From Pectobacterium sp. A5351 (GTDB taxonomy: Bacteria; Pseudomonadota; Gammaproteobacteria; Enterobacterales; Enterobacteriaceae), in contig NZ_CP116477.1 in assembly GCF_028335745.1 (NCBI RefSeq), positions 2,852,001 to 2,916,000 on the forward strand: a DNA stretch of 64,000 nt, read 5' to 3'. This document shows, in pieces, positions 1 through 10,310 of the stretch (within the stretch, counting starts at the first letter, position 1; each line of letters opens with the position of its first letter). Below the pieces are notes generated by a model, which saw only the letters and a program-made list of their open reading frames with translations, was not told the origin of the DNA and did no database searches. The position numbers were made by a program, and so were the translations under genes.

Positions 1-555
1 GTTTTTCGCTATACCAGCCTGATAAAGCTTATCGCTTTCAGCTTTATAGGCATAATACGCCTTTTCAAAATCATCCTGAAAACGCTGTGTCGGTTGCTCA
101 ATAAATTTTTTAAATTCCCCTGCATTCAAAAACTGAATTAATTCGGTTAACGCACCATTCAGAGCCACATAATTCTCTTTTACTCCCCGAGCGATACTTT
201 CATCCTGACGAGCATCTTGTGGCACTTTTTCATAACGGGAGAAAAAATCGTTTGCTACGGACAATTGCTTTTGAGCCGAAGCCAAAAGCTCTTTCCCACC
301 CACACCCGCTCCCGTACCGCTTGCATCGAGCGCAAAACGCGTACCCGCGCGGTTAAGTGTATTACGGGTCTGTAATAAATATGACCATGCAGAATCGAGC
401 TCGGAACGCTTCTGATTAATCACCTGCGTTGAGCTGAAGATATCCTTATCATTTTTTAATGCACCGAAGAATAAACCACCAGAAATAAGCTGAAGAGCTC
501 CAAACAACACCAGTACAAGCATCAAACCTGTGACAACTTTTATACGGTTAAACAT
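1..555 (-). CDS. Tsr-like methyl-accepting chemotaxis protein (partial, C-terminus beyond window)
   Basis: Reading on the minus strand from ATG at 555, an open frame of 185 codons runs off the left edge. The N-terminus (MFNRIKVVTGLMLVLVLFG, then LQLISGGLFFGALKNDK) is the first transmembrane segment of enterobacterial Tsr/Tar receptors. LLQTRNTLNRAG at about residues 64-75 is the conserved start of the periplasmic four-helix ligand domain. HAMP and signalling domains lie outside the window. It follows cheW, and a sigma-28-type promoter lies 33 bp upstream, so it can be transcribed apart from cheAW. Membership of the receptor family is clear; the ligand cannot be told. Confidence 0.93.
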   Translation of the reverse strand, partial: MFNRIKVVTGLMLVLVLFGALQLISGGLFFGALKNDKDIFSSTQVINQKRSELDSAWSYLLQTRNTLNRAGTRFALDASGTGAGVGGKELLASAQKQLSVANDFFSRYEKVPQDARQDESIARGVKENYVALNGALTELIQFLNAGEFKKFIEQPTQRFQDDFEKAYYAYKAESDKLYQAGIAKN

Positions 556-587
556 ATAACGCCTTTTGAGTAGACCAACCACCGATG

Positions 588-614
588 ATATCGGCATTAT
601 TTTGGATATCTTTA
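588..614 (-). promoter_or_regulatory. Sigma-28 (FliA) promoter of the chemoreceptor gene
   Basis: On the minus strand the sequence reads TAAAGATA, 11 bases, GCCGATAT. The flagellar sigma-28 consensus is TAAAGTTT-N11-GCCGATAA, so 13 of 16 positions match with exact spacing. It ends 33 bp before the ATG at 555. Confidence 0.8.
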
Positions 615-656
615 CGAATTTCTGAATAGACAAGGATATGGCTAAGGAAGGTTTTC

Positions 657-676
657 GGGGCCACTTTCGTAGCCCC
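657..676 (-). terminator. Hairpin after cheW
   Basis: GGGGC and GCCCC arms enclose a short loop, 15 bp past the cheW stop. There is no clear T-run, so termination at the end of the mot-che operon is only inferred. Confidence 0.4.
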
Positions 677-690
677 TGAAGGCCGATAGA

Positions 691-1197
691 TTAGGCTTTC
701 AATACGCTATCAACCAGCGCCATTTCTTCGCTGCTCAACAGTTTTTCGATATCAACCAAAATCAGCATTCTCTCGCCCAGAGAACCCAAACCAGTCAGGT
801 ATTCCGTTGAAAGGGTTACGGCAAACTCTGGTGCGGAGCGAATTTGGTCTGCGGTCAATGACAACACATCAGACACGCCATCAACGACAATACCAACAAC
901 ACGCTGACCAAGATTCAGAACAATCACAACGGTGTTGTCATCGTATTCAACATCTTGCTTGGCGAATTTAATACGCAAGTCAACGATCGGTACAATGACA
1001 CCGCGCAGGTTGGTAACACCTTTGATGAAGGAAGGTGTGTTGGCAATGCGCGTTACCTGGTCATAACCACGAATTTCTTGTACTTTTAAAATATCAACGC
1101 CGTACTCTTCGTCACCCAGCGTAAAAATCAGGAATTCCTGTCCTACTGTTTCGCCAGTTAATTTCGTGACGCTTGCAAGTCCAGTCATGTTTTCCAC
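691..1197 (-). CDS. cheW: Chemotaxis coupling protein CheW
   Basis: CheW is the cytoplasmic scaffold that links CheA to chemoreceptor signalling domains. The 168-residue protein is a single CheW domain. [25 protein letters not shown] near residues 21-45 is the first beta-barrel half, and [13 protein letters not shown] near 63-75 is the family signature. Length and sequence match enterobacterial CheW. It lies 22 bp downstream of cheA in the motA-motB-cheA-cheW order seen in E. coli. Confidence 0.98.
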   Translation of the reverse strand: MENMTGLASVTKLTGETVGQEFLIFTLGDEEYGVDILKVQEIRGYDQVTRIANTPSFIKGVTNLRGVIVPIVDLRIKFAKQDVEYDDNTVVIVLNLGQRVVGIVVDGVSDVLSLTADQIRSAPEFAVTLSTEYLTGLGSLGERMLILVDIEKLLSSEEMALVDSVLKA

Positions 1198-1219
1198 CCT
1201 TTATTAACGATCTATTTTA

Positions 1220-3235
1220 TTAAGCAGCAGTTTCAACCACACGCTTTTCACGATTAAGCGCTTGTAACGCCGAAACATCCACAATCAGCGCAACGCTGCC
1301 ATCACCAAGAATGGTAGCGGCTGAAACGCCTGGTACCTTGCGATAATTACTTTCCAGATTTTTAACGACGACCTGATGTTGCCCAATCAACTGATCGACC
1401 AACAAGGCATAACGTCGGCCAGCACTCTGCAGGATCACGACTATACCCTGAGTAGCATCCGTTTTAGCACCATCCACATCAAAAATATGAAATAGCTCAA
1501 CGAGAGGTAAATATTCACCACGAACTTGCAGTACACGCTCGCCACCGGCTAATGGGTACAGGTCTTCCGATTGAGGCTGCAGGGATTCCATTACAGCATT
1601 AAGCGGGAGAATAAAGACTTCGTTGTTAACTTTAACGGACATACCATCGAGGATGGCTAACGTTAATGGTAACAAGATTCTGATAGTCGTACCTTTTCCA
1701 GCCTGGAAGTGGATTTCAACATGCCCCCCCATTTCCTGGATATTCCGCTTAACCACGTCCATGCCAACACCGCGGCCAGAAACATCTGTGACCTTCTCTG
1801 CAGTAGAGAAGCCAGGAGCAAAAATCAACATGCCCACTTCTTCATCAGACATCGTGTCGCTCACGGCCAACCCTTGAGACAGAGCTTTAGCCAGAATTCT
1901 TTCGCGGTTGAGCCCTGCACCATCATCGATAACTTCAATACAGATGTTACCACCCTGATGTTCTGCAGAAAGCGTCAGGTTACCCACTGCAGATTTACCT
2001 GCCGCAACGCGTTTATCTGGAGATTCGATGCCGTGATCGAGACTATTACGCACCAAGTGTGTCAGAGGATCGATAATACGTTCGATCAAACTCTTATCCA
2101 ATTCAGTCGAACTCCCCATCAACGTTAGCTCAACCTGCTTATCCAATTTAGCTGCCAGGTCACGAACCAAACGAGGGAAACGGCTAAATACATATTCCAT
2201 TGGCATCATACGAATGGACATGACAGATTCTTGCAGATCGCGAGCGTTACGTTCTAACTGCCCCATACTATTGAGCAAGTCACCATGCGCGACAGGATCG
2301 AGTTCGCTTGAGCGTTGTGCGAGCATAGATTGTGTAATAACTAACTCACCAACGAGGTTGATAAGCTGGTCAACCTTCTCAACCGCTACACGGATACTGG
2401 TATCACCGGTTTTTGCTTTATTTTTTCCATTTTCCGGTGCAGCTTGTGGTTTTGCAGCACCTGGCGCAGACGCTACGACTGATGCTACCGGTGCTGGTGC
2501 TTCGACAACAGCCAACGTCTCCACTACTTCAGCGACAGCAGGTTGGCTGACAACGGCAGATTTAAAGCTGATTTGCTCAGGTTCAAGAACAAAACACAGA
2601 ACAGCACTAATATCGTCTTCACTTTCAGACGTGACCAATGTCACTTCTACGCTAGTGTCTGTCTGGTGAGGGTCTTTAACGGTTCCCAGATTGCCAAGCT
2701 CTTCCAGCATCTGAGGTATTTCCTGAGATTTCAGGCCGGTTAGTGCAATACGCATTTCACCTTTACCTGCAGCGTTTGATGTAGGGCTGGCAGTGTGCGG
2801 TGTTGCAACCGGAGCCTCAGCCAAGGCAACATCATCATCAGCTTTAGACTCCAAAGCGAGCTGGCGCAGAGCCTGACAGATATACTCAAAGCTTTCAGCA
2901 TTGGGTTCCTGCGCGGTTTTATAAGCGTCCAACTGATCCTGCATAATGTCTTTTGTTTCCAGAAACAGGTTGATGATATCGGTGCTAAGACGCATTTCTC
3001 CGCGTCTTGCCCCATCGAGTAGGTTTTCTAAAATGTGTGTAGTTTCCTGCAATACTTTAAAACCGAACGTGCCTGCACCTCCTTTGATTGAGTGAGCGGC
3101 TCGGAAAATCGCATTCAACTGCTCAGTATCAGGCTCTGACGGATCCAACAATAATAAATGTTGTTCCATGTCTGCCAGTAATTCATCTGCTTCATCAAAG
3201 AACGTTTGATAGAAAGCACTCATGTCCATGCTCAC
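1220..3235 (-). CDS. cheA: Chemotaxis histidine kinase CheA
   Basis: CheA autophosphorylates under receptor control and passes phosphate to CheY and CheB. The 671 residues show the P1 phosphotransfer domain with the target histidine at 48 (RAAHSIKGG), a P2 CheY/CheB-binding region near 155-230, an Ala/Pro/Val-rich linker near 230-265, a P3 dimerisation helix pair, a P4 ATPase domain (HLVRNSLDHG N-box, VIDDGAGL and GRGVGMDVV glycine boxes) and a C-terminal P5 CheW-like domain. The start is GTG at 3235 (GTG AGC ATG GAC), and this numbering places the histidine at 48 as in E. coli. A shorter CheA from an internal start is possible but was not resolved. Confidence 0.98.
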   Translation of the reverse strand: MSMDMSAFYQTFFDEADELLADMEQHLLLLDPSEPDTEQLNAIFRAAHSIKGGAGTFGFKVLQETTHILENLLDGARRGEMRLSTDIINLFLETKDIMQDQLDAYKTAQEPNAESFEYICQALRQLALESKADDDVALAEAPVATPHTASPTSNAAGKGEMRIALTGLKSQEIPQMLEELGNLGTVKDPHQTDTSVEVTLVTSESEDDISAVLCFVLEPEQISFKSAVVSQPAVAEVVETLAVVEAPAPVASVVASAPGAAKPQAAPENGKNKAKTGDTSIRVAVEKVDQLINLVGELVITQSMLAQRSSELDPVAHGDLLNSMGQLERNARDLQESVMSIRMMPMEYVFSRFPRLVRDLAAKLDKQVELTLMGSSTELDKSLIERIIDPLTHLVRNSLDHGIESPDKRVAAGKSAVGNLTLSAEHQGGNICIEVIDDGAGLNRERILAKALSQGLAVSDTMSDEEVGMLIFAPGFSTAEKVTDVSGRGVGMDVVKRNIQEMGGHVEIHFQAGKGTTIRILLPLTLAILDGMSVKVNNEVFILPLNAVMESLQPQSEDLYPLAGGERVLQVRGEYLPLVELFHIFDVDGAKTDATQGIVVILQSAGRRYALLVDQLIGQHQVVVKNLESNYRKVPGVSAATILGDGSVALIVDVSALQALNREKRVVETAA

Positions 3236-3262
3236 GTGGTCACCTCTGCTGTGAATCGCGGC

Positions 3263-4315
3263 TTATTGAGAAGGCGTCGCCTGACTATCGGGCGCAGCAG
3301 GCAACGTGGTGGTTGGCTGTTGGCGCTCTGGAGCAGGAACTCCATTAGCTGGAAGTGGCGATGCCCCACCACTTCCACTCGTATTCTTATCACTATTTTC
3401 GGCAGCCGGAATGGTAGGTTTAGGCTTATCCAACTCCATATTTTGTAAATTTTCCACCTTGTCTATATTTACAGCAGAGCTTTCTGCGTTTTCTTCTTCA
3501 ATATCCTTTTGAGCCTGTCTGCTCAATACCAGCAAACTGATGCGTCGGTTAATCGCATCATTTCCACTTGTCGCCTGTTTGAGGTTCATTGTTGCAGCCA
3601 TACCCACTACGCGCAAAACTTTTCCATCAGACAAACCACCAAAAATAAGCTCTCGGCGTGATGCATTGGCACGATCTGCAGACAATTCCCAGTTACTATA
3701 ACCACGTTCCCCTGTCGTATACTGAACATCATCAGTATGGCCTGAAATACTCAATTTATTAGGAAAATCGTTCAGGATTGGCGCTATTGCACGCAGGATA
3801 TCTCGCATATAAGGTTCAACCTGTGCGCTCCCGGTTTTAAACATTGGGCGGTTTTGACTATCGATGATTTGGATACGTAAGCCTTCATCGATCATTTCAA
3901 TTAACAGATGTGGTCGAAGTGCACGCAGCCGAGGATCGGCCTCAATTAACTGATCCAGACGTTCACGCAATCTATTGAGTCGAACCTCATCCAGTTTCTT
4001 TTCCACGTTATCTGTCTTGATGGCCTTTTTCACTTCACCATCTTGCTGGGTTGGATCGTTTCCTCCGCCAGGAATCGGGCTGGAACTGTCACTTGATTTA
4101 GAGCCCGAAGTTAGCGCGACCTTGAGTGGAGTGCGGAAATACTCTGCAATTTGGGCGAGCTGCATTGGTGTAGAAATTGCTATAAGCCACATTACAAGAA
4201 ACAATGCCATCATTGCTGTCATGAAGTCAGCGTAGGCAATCTTCCAGGAGCCACCATGGTGGCCTCCATGACCAGACTTACGCTTTTTGCGAATAATGGG
4301 ATGTTGATGTTTCAT
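3263..4315 (-). CDS. motB: Flagellar stator protein MotB
   Basis: MotB forms the proton-conducting stator with MotA and anchors it to peptidoglycan. The 350-residue protein has a basic cytoplasmic tail, one transmembrane helix near 28-50 with the proton-binding aspartate at 30 ([12 protein letters not shown]), and an OmpA-like peptidoglycan-binding domain near 150-270 ([10 protein letters not shown] and [16 protein letters not shown]). The last 70 residues are a Pro/Ser/Thr-rich tail. The start overlaps the motA stop by 4 bp, suggesting translational coupling. Confidence 0.97.
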   Translation of the reverse strand: MKHQHPIIRKKRKSGHGGHHGGSWKIAYADFMTAMMALFLVMWLIAISTPMQLAQIAEYFRTPLKVALTSGSKSSDSSSPIPGGGNDPTQQDGEVKKAIKTDNVEKKLDEVRLNRLRERLDQLIEADPRLRALRPHLLIEMIDEGLRIQIIDSQNRPMFKTGSAQVEPYMRDILRAIAPILNDFPNKLSISGHTDDVQYTTGERGYSNWELSADRANASRRELIFGGLSDGKVLRVVGMAATMNLKQATSGNDAINRRISLLVLSRQAQKDIEEENAESSAVNIDKVENLQNMELDKPKPTIPAAENSDKNTSGSGGASPLPANGVPAPERQQPTTTLPAAPDSQATPSQ

Positions 4316-5199
4316 GCGTTACTGTCCGACGCTTGCTGAGTCGGCGATTTTACACGACGAATATGCTCTTCCAATTCGGTAAAGGAAGGGCGCTCCGTGG
4401 AGTACAGCGTTTTACGACCAAATTCAACGGCAATTTGTGGGGCATAACCATTAAGGCTCGATAGCAAAGTGACTTTAATACACTGCAATACTTTGATTTT
4501 TTCTGCATTTTTATGACGCAGTAACGCTGCCAAAGGTGAGACAAAGCCGTAAGCAAGTAGGATACCCAAAAAGGTTCCTACCATCGCATTGGCAATCATC
4601 ATCCCCAGTTCAGCGGCAGGACGATCAACGAAAGCCAGTGAGTGAACGACTCCCATAACAGCAGCTACGATACCAAATGCCGGAAGACCGTCCCCCATTA
4701 GCGTCAAGCTCGTCGCAGGCACTTCGCTTTCATGTTCAATCGTTTCAATCTCTTCGTCCATCAGCGTTTCAATCTCAAACGCATTCATGTTGCCGCTGAC
4801 CATCAAACGCAAATAATCGGTGATAAACTCAACAATGGTATTGTCAGCAAGAATATTCGGATAGCTCGAAAAGATTTCACTCTCACGAGGGTTATCAATA
4901 TCAAACTCCAGGGAAAGCATACCTTGCTGACGAGATTTGGCCATCACACGAAAGAGTAAGGCCATGAGATCCATATATAATGCTTTATTGTACTTGGAAC
5001 TTTTGACCAAAAGGGGGAAGGCTCGTAGCGTGGCTTTTATCGCTTTTCCTGTGTTACCCACGATGAAAGCACCTACTGCCGCACCGCCGATAATAATCAG
5101 TTCCGCAGGTTGGTAAAGCGCCCCCAGGTGCCCACCAACCATGAGATAACCGCCAAGTATCGAGCCAATGACAACGATATAACCCAATATAACCAGCAC
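4312..5199 (-). CDS. motA: Flagellar stator protein MotA
   Basis: MotA is the inner-membrane stator subunit that couples proton flow to torque on FliG. The 295 residues carry the expected membrane helices, two near 1-55 and two near 170-225, around a charged cytoplasmic loop. Typical signatures are [19 protein letters not shown], the loop [13 protein letters not shown], and [19 protein letters not shown] with the conserved prolines. Translation starts at GTG 5199, preceded by AAGGA. It is first in motAB-cheAW, 132 bp after flhC. I found no convincing sigma-28 promoter in that gap. Confidence 0.97.
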   Translation of the reverse strand: MLVILGYIVVIGSILGGYLMVGGHLGALYQPAELIIIGGAAVGAFIVGNTGKAIKATLRAFPLLVKSSKYNKALYMDLMALLFRVMAKSRQQGMLSLEFDIDNPRESEIFSSYPNILADNTIVEFITDYLRLMVSGNMNAFEIETLMDEEIETIEHESEVPATSLTLMGDGLPAFGIVAAVMGVVHSLAFVDRPAAELGMMIANAMVGTFLGILLAYGFVSPLAALLRHKNAEKIKVLQCIKVTLLSSLNGYAPQIAVEFGRKTLYSTERPSFTELEEHIRRVKSPTQQASDSNA

Positions 5200-5331
5200 A
5201 AGGAATCCTTAAGTAAAAAAGTGGACGGAAGGCGAGATAAAACTGCGGAGCCGTAGCCAGAAAATTTTTTAGGAAGAAATCTATCACTGCCGTCACGACT
5301 AACAATGATAGATTTACAAATCGCTACAGGC

Positions 5332-5910
5332 TCAGACTGCGTGTTTTACCTGTTCATCCAGCAGTTGAGGTATTATATCGGCAAGATTTTGCGAAAGTTT
5401 ACGCTTTTTTACCGCTCTGGAAGGGGGTTGGCATAAACTACAAACAAAACTGTTTTTAGGTTGATGAGCATGAGTAATGAACATCCCTTTGCAGCAATTG
5501 CATGACGACAGTTGCAGCATACCGCTGTCAACAAACCGGACTAATGTCCAGGCACGCGTCAATGCCAACAGTGGAGAATCGCTCTGTGGTGCACACTGTT
5601 CGAGATAAAGCCGGTAAGATTTAATCACCGCTTCAACACCACTGCACTGCCCATTCTTGATTAAAAAGCTGTATGCGTTGTAGAACATTGATGAATGAAT
5701 ATTTTGTTCCCAGGTCATAAACCAATCCGTTGAAAAAGGCAGCATTCCCTTTGGCGGCGGGCTTCCTCTCAGCTCTTTGTACAGTTTAATCAAACGCCCG
5801 CGACTTAACTGAGTTTCACTTTCTAACATCTGTAAACGAGCGCCAAGCGAAATGAGTTCCATTGCTAATTGGATATCTCTCGCTTCCTGAACAATACTTT
5901 TCTCCGCCAT
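5332..5910 (-). CDS. flhC: Flagellar master regulator subunit FlhC
   Basis: FlhC joins FlhD in the FlhD4C2 activator of class 2 flagellar genes. The 192-residue protein has the family N-terminus ([22 protein letters not shown]) and the zinc-binding cysteine cluster CNCCKG plus CSLCQPP near residues 138-162. It ends in a basic helix ([17 protein letters not shown]). It starts 3 bp after the flhD stop, so the two are co-transcribed. Confidence 0.98.
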   Translation of the reverse strand: MAEKSIVQEARDIQLAMELISLGARLQMLESETQLSRGRLIKLYKELRGSPPPKGMLPFSTDWFMTWEQNIHSSMFYNAYSFLIKNGQCSGVEAVIKSYRLYLEQCAPQSDSPLLALTRAWTLVRFVDSGMLQLSSCNCCKGMFITHAHQPKNSFVCSLCQPPSRAVKKRKLSQNLADIIPQLLDEQVKHAV

Positions 5911-5913
5911 TAC

Positions 5914-6273
5914 TTATGCCCTTTTCTTAGGCAGGTTTTCTTCTTTCGAAGTTAACTGTTGTAATAAGTGACTCGATAAGAGAATCCCCGTATGAATTTG
6001 CTGTAAGTCATCCACACGTGATTCCTGAGTCAACACTTTGATTGTATTGTGATCGTTAAAACGGAAATGGCATATCAGTTGGTTAGTTTCTGCCAGCTTC
6101 ACCATCTGCGGTAAAGTCAGTTGCATCAAGGTATCTGCCATCTCGTCATTGATTCCAAGACGAAACATTGCAGAAGCTTTTTCATCATTAATTAAGCGTT
6201 GCGCCAGTAACAAATAAGACAGATTAATGTCATAAATGTGTTTGAGTAATTCAGAGGTACCCATATTTCCCAT
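5914..6273 (-). CDS. flhD: Flagellar master regulator subunit FlhD
   Basis: FlhD is the all-helical partner of FlhC. The 119 residues match the family almost end to end: [40 protein letters not shown], then [23 protein letters not shown] at 6273 is used here. An internal ATG three codons later (6264) also has purine-rich sequence ahead and would give the length usual in E. coli; the sequence does not decide. The upstream gap is long (about 800 bp), as expected for this heavily controlled promoter. Confidence 0.97.
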   Translation of the reverse strand: MGNMGTSELLKHIYDINLSYLLLAQRLINDEKASAMFRLGINDEMADTLMQLTLPQMVKLAETNQLICHFRFNDHNTIKVLTQESRVDDLQQIHTGILLSSHLLQQLTSKEENLPKKRA

Positions 6274-6502
6274 CCCGACAGGCTATGTTTAAAACATAAG
6301 TTAGGTGATAGACCATATCGCCCAGTTCGAAAATCACTCTCCATTGATGGCATAAAAAACTATCGGTGCCAGATACTGCGAGTTACTGCTTCATCATTTC
6401 TTATTCGGGCAATCGTTACTTGCCAACTTTACGCATCACGCTGCGAATCCGTTCATCCGTTGCTTTTTAGTCCCATCCTGAAGACCCACCCTAACCAAAG
6501 CA

Positions 6503-6516
6503 TAGGATTAATCCTA
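6503..6516. promoter_or_regulatory. RcsAB-box-like palindrome upstream of flhDC
   Basis: TAGGATTAATCCTA is a perfect 14-base palindrome and matches 11 of 14 positions of the RcsAB consensus TAAGAATATTCCTA. It lies 230 bp upstream of flhD. RcsB repression of flhDC is established in E. coli and reported in soft-rot enterobacteria; binding here is inferred. Confidence 0.65.
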
Positions 6517-6584
6517 AAACAGCACAACTGTACCGCCTAATCCGTAGCACATACAACGTAACTGAATAATAATTTTGACCATTA

Positions 6585-6600
6585 TGTGATGCAAATCACA
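6585..6600. promoter_or_regulatory. CRP-binding-site-like palindrome upstream of flhDC
   Basis: TGTGATGCAAATCACA has both perfect half-sites TGTGA and TCACA at the 6-base spacing that CRP recognises. It is 312 bp upstream of flhD, in keeping with the known cAMP-CRP activation of flhDC in enterobacteria. Confidence 0.75.
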
Positions 6601-6988
6601 AAAACAAAAGAATTATGAGCCAGACACCCTCTGGTCAGATCACTTTTGTGCCTACTCTTACCCCAAAAAAGCGCACTAAACGTTACAAAAAAGAGCTTTG
6701 GAAAGGATAAAAAAGAAACAATTTGTTTGCTATGTAAATGATAGATATAAAGAAATCAATTTCATCTAAACCGTATGCCGTTATGTAATTTTATACCTTT
6801 CACGAAAAACTTACACTTTTTACCCAAAAAACTCTTAACCGCATGTTCTGAAGCAAAATTTATCTCTCTTCTGCCAAAGCACTTCTGCAATGACAACAAA
6901 ACATATAGATATGACAGGAAAATGTAAGAAAGAATATATTACATTGATATTAAAGAAATTAGTGAGCGATTGGGGCTAATTGGAAATG

Positions 6989-7030
6989 CTGTAGCATGAA
7001 GTCGTTCTACTCTCAAACTTCACGCTACAG
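6989..7030. repeat. Long inverted repeat between flhDC and the DMT gene
   Basis: The arms CTGTAGCATGAAGT and ACTTCACGCTACAG pair at 13 of 14 positions around a 14-base loop. No T-run follows on either side, so this is a hairpin of unknown role. It lies 44 bp past the DMT stop and could end that transcript. Confidence 0.5.
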
Positions 7031-7073
7031 ATCATATCTTCAAGGCGCTATATGGGTTGGTTGGCTGAGACAT

Positions 7074-8006
7074 TTACCGATCACTTTTCACAACCCGGTT
7101 AACCAACCAAATACCTGAACAGACCAGGACGAGTGCAAAGAAATATTTCCATTCCAGAATGCTTTCATTAAGGAACAGCGCTGAAAGCAATGTGCCAGAT
7201 ACCGGGATGAGAAAATTAAATGGTGCAACCATACCGACTCGATTATATTTCAGCAGTTGGCTCCATAATGAAAAAGCGACTGACGAGAGCAAAATAAGAT
7301 AGCCTAGCATCAGTATCGCTTTCCAATCTGGTATGATGAGTGTCCCACCTGTACAGTATCCCGATATCGTTAAAATGATCCCGCCAATAGCCAGTTGATA
7401 ACCGGTCATTACCGTTGGATCCATCGTTTGCGATATCCACTTACCATATATAGTAGATGCTGACAAAATAAATGCTGCAATAACAACGAATCCATCGCCC
7501 AACAATGTAAAACCGATGCTCATTCCGTTACTGTTGATATTAACGACCATCACACCAGCAAAGCCTAATATACAGCCAATTAGCTTGTTGATATTTAACT
7601 TATCATTTTGGTATAAATAATGAGCAAGCAGCACGCTGAAAAAAGTACTGGTTGCATTCATGATCGAACCTTTAACACCCGTGGTATACGCCAGACCGAT
7701 ATAGAAAAAAACGTACTGCAGTGATGTTTGGAATATTCCCAGGATGCTTAGCTGGACTAACTGCCCACGCTGAAAACGCCCGATAGACCGCCCACTTAAC
7801 ACAGCAAGCCCCAGCAGCAGCAACCCAGCAAACGCGAACCGGTAGCCTGCAAAAACGAGTTTTCCAGGAATATCATTATCTGCAATGTGAAATAGCTCAT
7901 AACCATTTTTAATTGCGGGATAAGCACTTCCCCAGAGCAAACAGCATAATGTGGCGATAAAAAAAACCACTTTTTTATCAGAAAAAAAATGCGTACGCTT
8001 TTCCAA
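7074..8006 (-). CDS. EamA/DMT-superfamily transporter
   Basis: This is an inner-membrane permease of the drug/metabolite transporter superfamily with about ten hydrophobic helices in two EamA repeats. The first begins at CCLLWGSAYPAIKNGYELF; the second holds LLSSVAFSLWSQLLKYNRVGMVAPFNFLIPVSGTLLSALFLNE. Substrate is unknown; relatives export amino acids and other small metabolites. The frame is open to an ATG at 8036, but a strong GGAGGG lies 7 bases before TTG 8006, giving (M)EKRTHFFSDKK and 310 residues. I prefer that start. Confidence 0.85.
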   Translation of the reverse strand: MEKRTHFFSDKKVVFFIATLCCLLWGSAYPAIKNGYELFHIADNDIPGKLVFAGYRFAFAGLLLLGLAVLSGRSIGRFQRGQLVQLSILGIFQTSLQYVFFYIGLAYTTGVKGSIMNATSTFFSVLLAHYLYQNDKLNINKLIGCILGFAGVMVVNINSNGMSIGFTLLGDGFVVIAAFILSASTIYGKWISQTMDPTVMTGYQLAIGGIILTISGYCTGGTLIIPDWKAILMLGYLILLSSVAFSLWSQLLKYNRVGMVAPFNFLIPVSGTLLSALFLNESILEWKYFFALVLVCSGIWLVNRVVKSDR

Positions 8007-8177
8007 GAAAAATCCCTCCGAAGATAGATTCAACATAATAACGTTGAACCCCAGACAAATAAAGTTAGGAAACCATACTCTTTATTTTTTATTATCAATC
8101 TGTATAATTTCGCATCACGTATTTATCTTTTATTTTTAAAGCGTTAAAAACGTGATCGGGATCGCACCGAATTTGAT

Positions 8178-8203
8178 TAAGGTTTCTCAATATATGCCGA
8201 TTA
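8178..8203 (+). promoter_or_regulatory. Candidate sigma-28 promoter of the chemoreceptor gene
   Basis: TAAGGTTT, 10 bases, GCCGATTA resembles the sigma-28 consensus TAAAGTTT-N11-GCCGATAA, with one base less spacing. It faces the chemoreceptor gene, 115 bp upstream. The rest of the 8007-8317 gap shows nothing notable. Confidence 0.45.
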
Positions 8204-8317
8204 TCTTTTACAATTGGTTGTTTAGCTAATGGATTGTCACTAATGTAGACACTCAAACCTAAACGCCAATACCGCCACGAGCGGCATGGTAAATCATAAA
8301 TTCCTGAGAATGAGCGA

Positions 8318-10039
8318 ATGGATATGAAAATAACTTCAAGGTCTGAGCAGCACGTCGCGGCAGGTATGCTGAGCAATTTACGGCTAGTTCCTTTATTCGT
8401 TATTATTCTGGGTGGAATCATGCTGTTATTTGCAGCATCTATTGGCACATCCAGCTACTTTCTACAAAGCAGCAATCAATCATTAGGCGACGTTACACAA
8501 GAAATTGATACCCGAATGGGGATCTCAAACAGTTCCAACCACCTTCGTACCGCGCGTCTGTTGCTCATTCAAGCCGCTGCGGCTGCGCGTATTGGTGATT
8601 CTCAGGTCTTCAATGACAACCTGAAGCAAGCTGAACAGCGGCTGGAACAGTCAAAAAAAGCATTCCTTGTCTATGAAGAGCGTCCAGTTAAAACACCGCA
8701 GGATATGGCGTTGGATGGCGATCTACGCAAATCCTATGATGCTTATGTCAATCAAGGCCTTATGTTGATGCTCACTGCAGCAAAACAAGGGCTGTTTGAA
8801 GAGGTCATCACTCTCGAATCTGAAGAAACCCGGGTTTTGGATTTGGCCTATAACAAATATTTGTTAGAGGCTGTCGCTTACCGCACGCAAAGAGCGAAAG
8901 AATTAAACGAAACTGCGCATAAAAATGCGCTACTCGGGTATTCGTTGATGGGGGGCAGCTTTGCTCTGGCGACCATTTTAACACTTCTGACGTTCTTCCT
9001 TCTCAGAGGCATTCTCATCAAACCAATGAATCAGTTGGTGACGAGGATTCAACGTATTGCGCAAGGCGATCTGACTCAAATATCGGAGCGTTATGGCAGG
9101 AATGAAATCGGTACGCTAGCCAGCAACGTTCAGCAAATGCAGTCTTCTCTGGTCACAACGGTCACAACCGTTCGGGAAAGTGCAGATTCTATTTACCAAG
9201 GTTCAACGGAAATTTCCTCCGGTAACACAGACCTCTCCTCACGAACCGAGCAGCAAGCCGCAGCGCTTGAACAGACTGCGGCAAGCATGGAGCAATTGAC
9301 TGCAACCGTGAAGCAAAACTCAGAAAACGCGCATCACGCAAGCCAGCTCGCGGCGAATGCTTCAGGAAAAGCCAAACAGGGTGGCGATATTGTTGCAAAC
9401 GTCGTCAACACAATGAACAGTATTTCGGGGAGTTCAAAGAAAATCTCCGAAATTACCAATGTCATTAACAGTATCGCATTCCAGACAAATATTCTCGCGC
9501 TAAATGCGGCGGTTGAGGCGGCCAGAGCAGGAGAACAGGGGCGAGGTTTTGCCGTCGTCGCCAGTGAGGTCCGTAGCCTCGCGCAGCGTAGTGCGCAAGC
9601 CGCAAAGGAGATAGAAACGCTGATTTCCGAATCCGTCAACCTGGTCAACAGTGGTTCTGTGCTGGTTGATAACGCGGGTCAAACCATGAAAGAGATCGTC
9701 GATGCCGTCACTAACGTCACTGACATCATGGGTGAAATTGCCTCAGCATCTGACGAACAAAGCCGAGGAATTACTCAGGTTGGTCAGGCAATATCGGAAA
9801 TGGACAGCGTGACACAGCAGAATGCTGCGCTTGTTCAAGAAGCCAGTGCAGCAGCCGCATCGCTGGAAGAGCAAGCCGCACTGCTGACCCGTGCTGTTGC
9901 GACATTTAAGCTATCCGGCCATTTATCAAGTGCAGCTTCCATTCCTGACAGGTCGAACACTCTGGCCTCGAAGGACCGTTCCTCACTAGCCCTCCCCCGT
10001 CAAACCAATACGAAAAACGGTAACTGGGAAACGTTCTAA
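8318..10039 (+). CDS. Methyl-accepting chemotaxis protein with NWETF tail
   Basis: A full 573-residue transmembrane chemoreceptor. A first membrane helix lies near 26-48, a helical periplasmic ligand domain of Tar/Tsr type near 50-205, a second membrane helix near 207-230, then HAMP and the cytoplasmic methylation/signalling domain. The hairpin tip [28 protein letters not shown] is near 390-415. The last five residues are NWETF, the tether for CheR and CheB, so it should act as a high-abundance receptor. The periplasmic sequence does not reveal a ligand to me. A possible sigma-28 promoter precedes it. Confidence 0.96.
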   Translation: MDMKITSRSEQHVAAGMLSNLRLVPLFVIILGGIMLLFAASIGTSSYFLQSSNQSLGDVTQEIDTRMGISNSSNHLRTARLLLIQAAAAARIGDSQVFNDNLKQAEQRLEQSKKAFLVYEERPVKTPQDMALDGDLRKSYDAYVNQGLMLMLTAAKQGLFEEVITLESEETRVLDLAYNKYLLEAVAYRTQRAKELNETAHKNALLGYSLMGGSFALATILTLLTFFLLRGILIKPMNQLVTRIQRIAQGDLTQISERYGRNEIGTLASNVQQMQSSLVTTVTTVRESADSIYQGSTEISSGNTDLSSRTEQQAAALEQTAASMEQLTATVKQNSENAHHASQLAANASGKAKQGGDIVANVVNTMNSISGSSKKISEITNVINSIAFQTNILALNAAVEAARAGEQGRGFAVVASEVRSLAQRSAQAAKEIETLISESVNLVNSGSVLVDNAGQTMKEIVDAVTNVTDIMGEIASASDEQSRGITQVGQAISEMDSVTQQNAALVQEASAAAASLEEQAALLTRAVATFKLSGHLSSAASIPDRSNTLASKDRSSLALPRQTNTKNGNWETF

Positions 10040-10059
10040 TACTGGATAGCCAATCCGCT

Positions 10060-10089
10060 ACGAGCATTGTTCATACGGACAATGCTCGT
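10060..10089. terminator. Hairpin between the chemoreceptor gene and dsrB
   Basis: ACGAGCATTGT and ACAATGCTCGT form a perfect 11-bp stem with an 8-base loop, 20 bp past the chemoreceptor stop and 17 bp past the converging dsrB stop. There is no T-run, but position and strength suggest a bidirectional terminator. Confidence 0.5.
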
Positions 10090-10106
10090 CTATCGATATG
10101 TTCCCT

Positions 10107-10310
10107 TTACTCTTTTTGCGGCAACGTCTTTGGCTCAACAAACGTACCATCTTTACTGTCAGCCTCATTGAAAAACCAGATACCGGCTGGGTAATCTTTT
10201 AATGCAACTAAGTACATTATCCCTTCCTGGAACGTTTCCACAGCCAGAATCGTCCCTTCCCGGCGCGTTTTCCCATCGGTTTTAACTGTAACCAGATCAT
10301 TAACTTTCAT
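10107..10310 (-). CDS. dsrB: DsrB family protein
   Basis: This 67-residue protein closely resembles E. coli DsrB, a small protein of unknown function named from the DsrA/rcsA region. Shared stretches are [38 protein letters not shown] and DGTFVEP. It looks like a compact beta-barrel protein without signal or membrane segments. The assignment comes from remembered similarity. Confidence 0.85.
   Translation of the reverse strand: MKVNDLVTVKTDGKTRREGTILAVETFQEGIMYLVALKDYPAGIWFFNEADSKDGTFVEPKTLPQKE

Larger units (their letters stand above)
6274..7073. promoter_or_regulatory. Long flhDC upstream control region
   Basis: Eight hundred AT-rich bases without a supported gene separate flhD from the DMT transporter. 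They hold an RcsAB-like box (6503-6516), a CRP-like site (6585-6600) and a large inverted repeat (6989-7030), listed separately. No ORF in the stretch has coding character. Confidence 0.7.
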
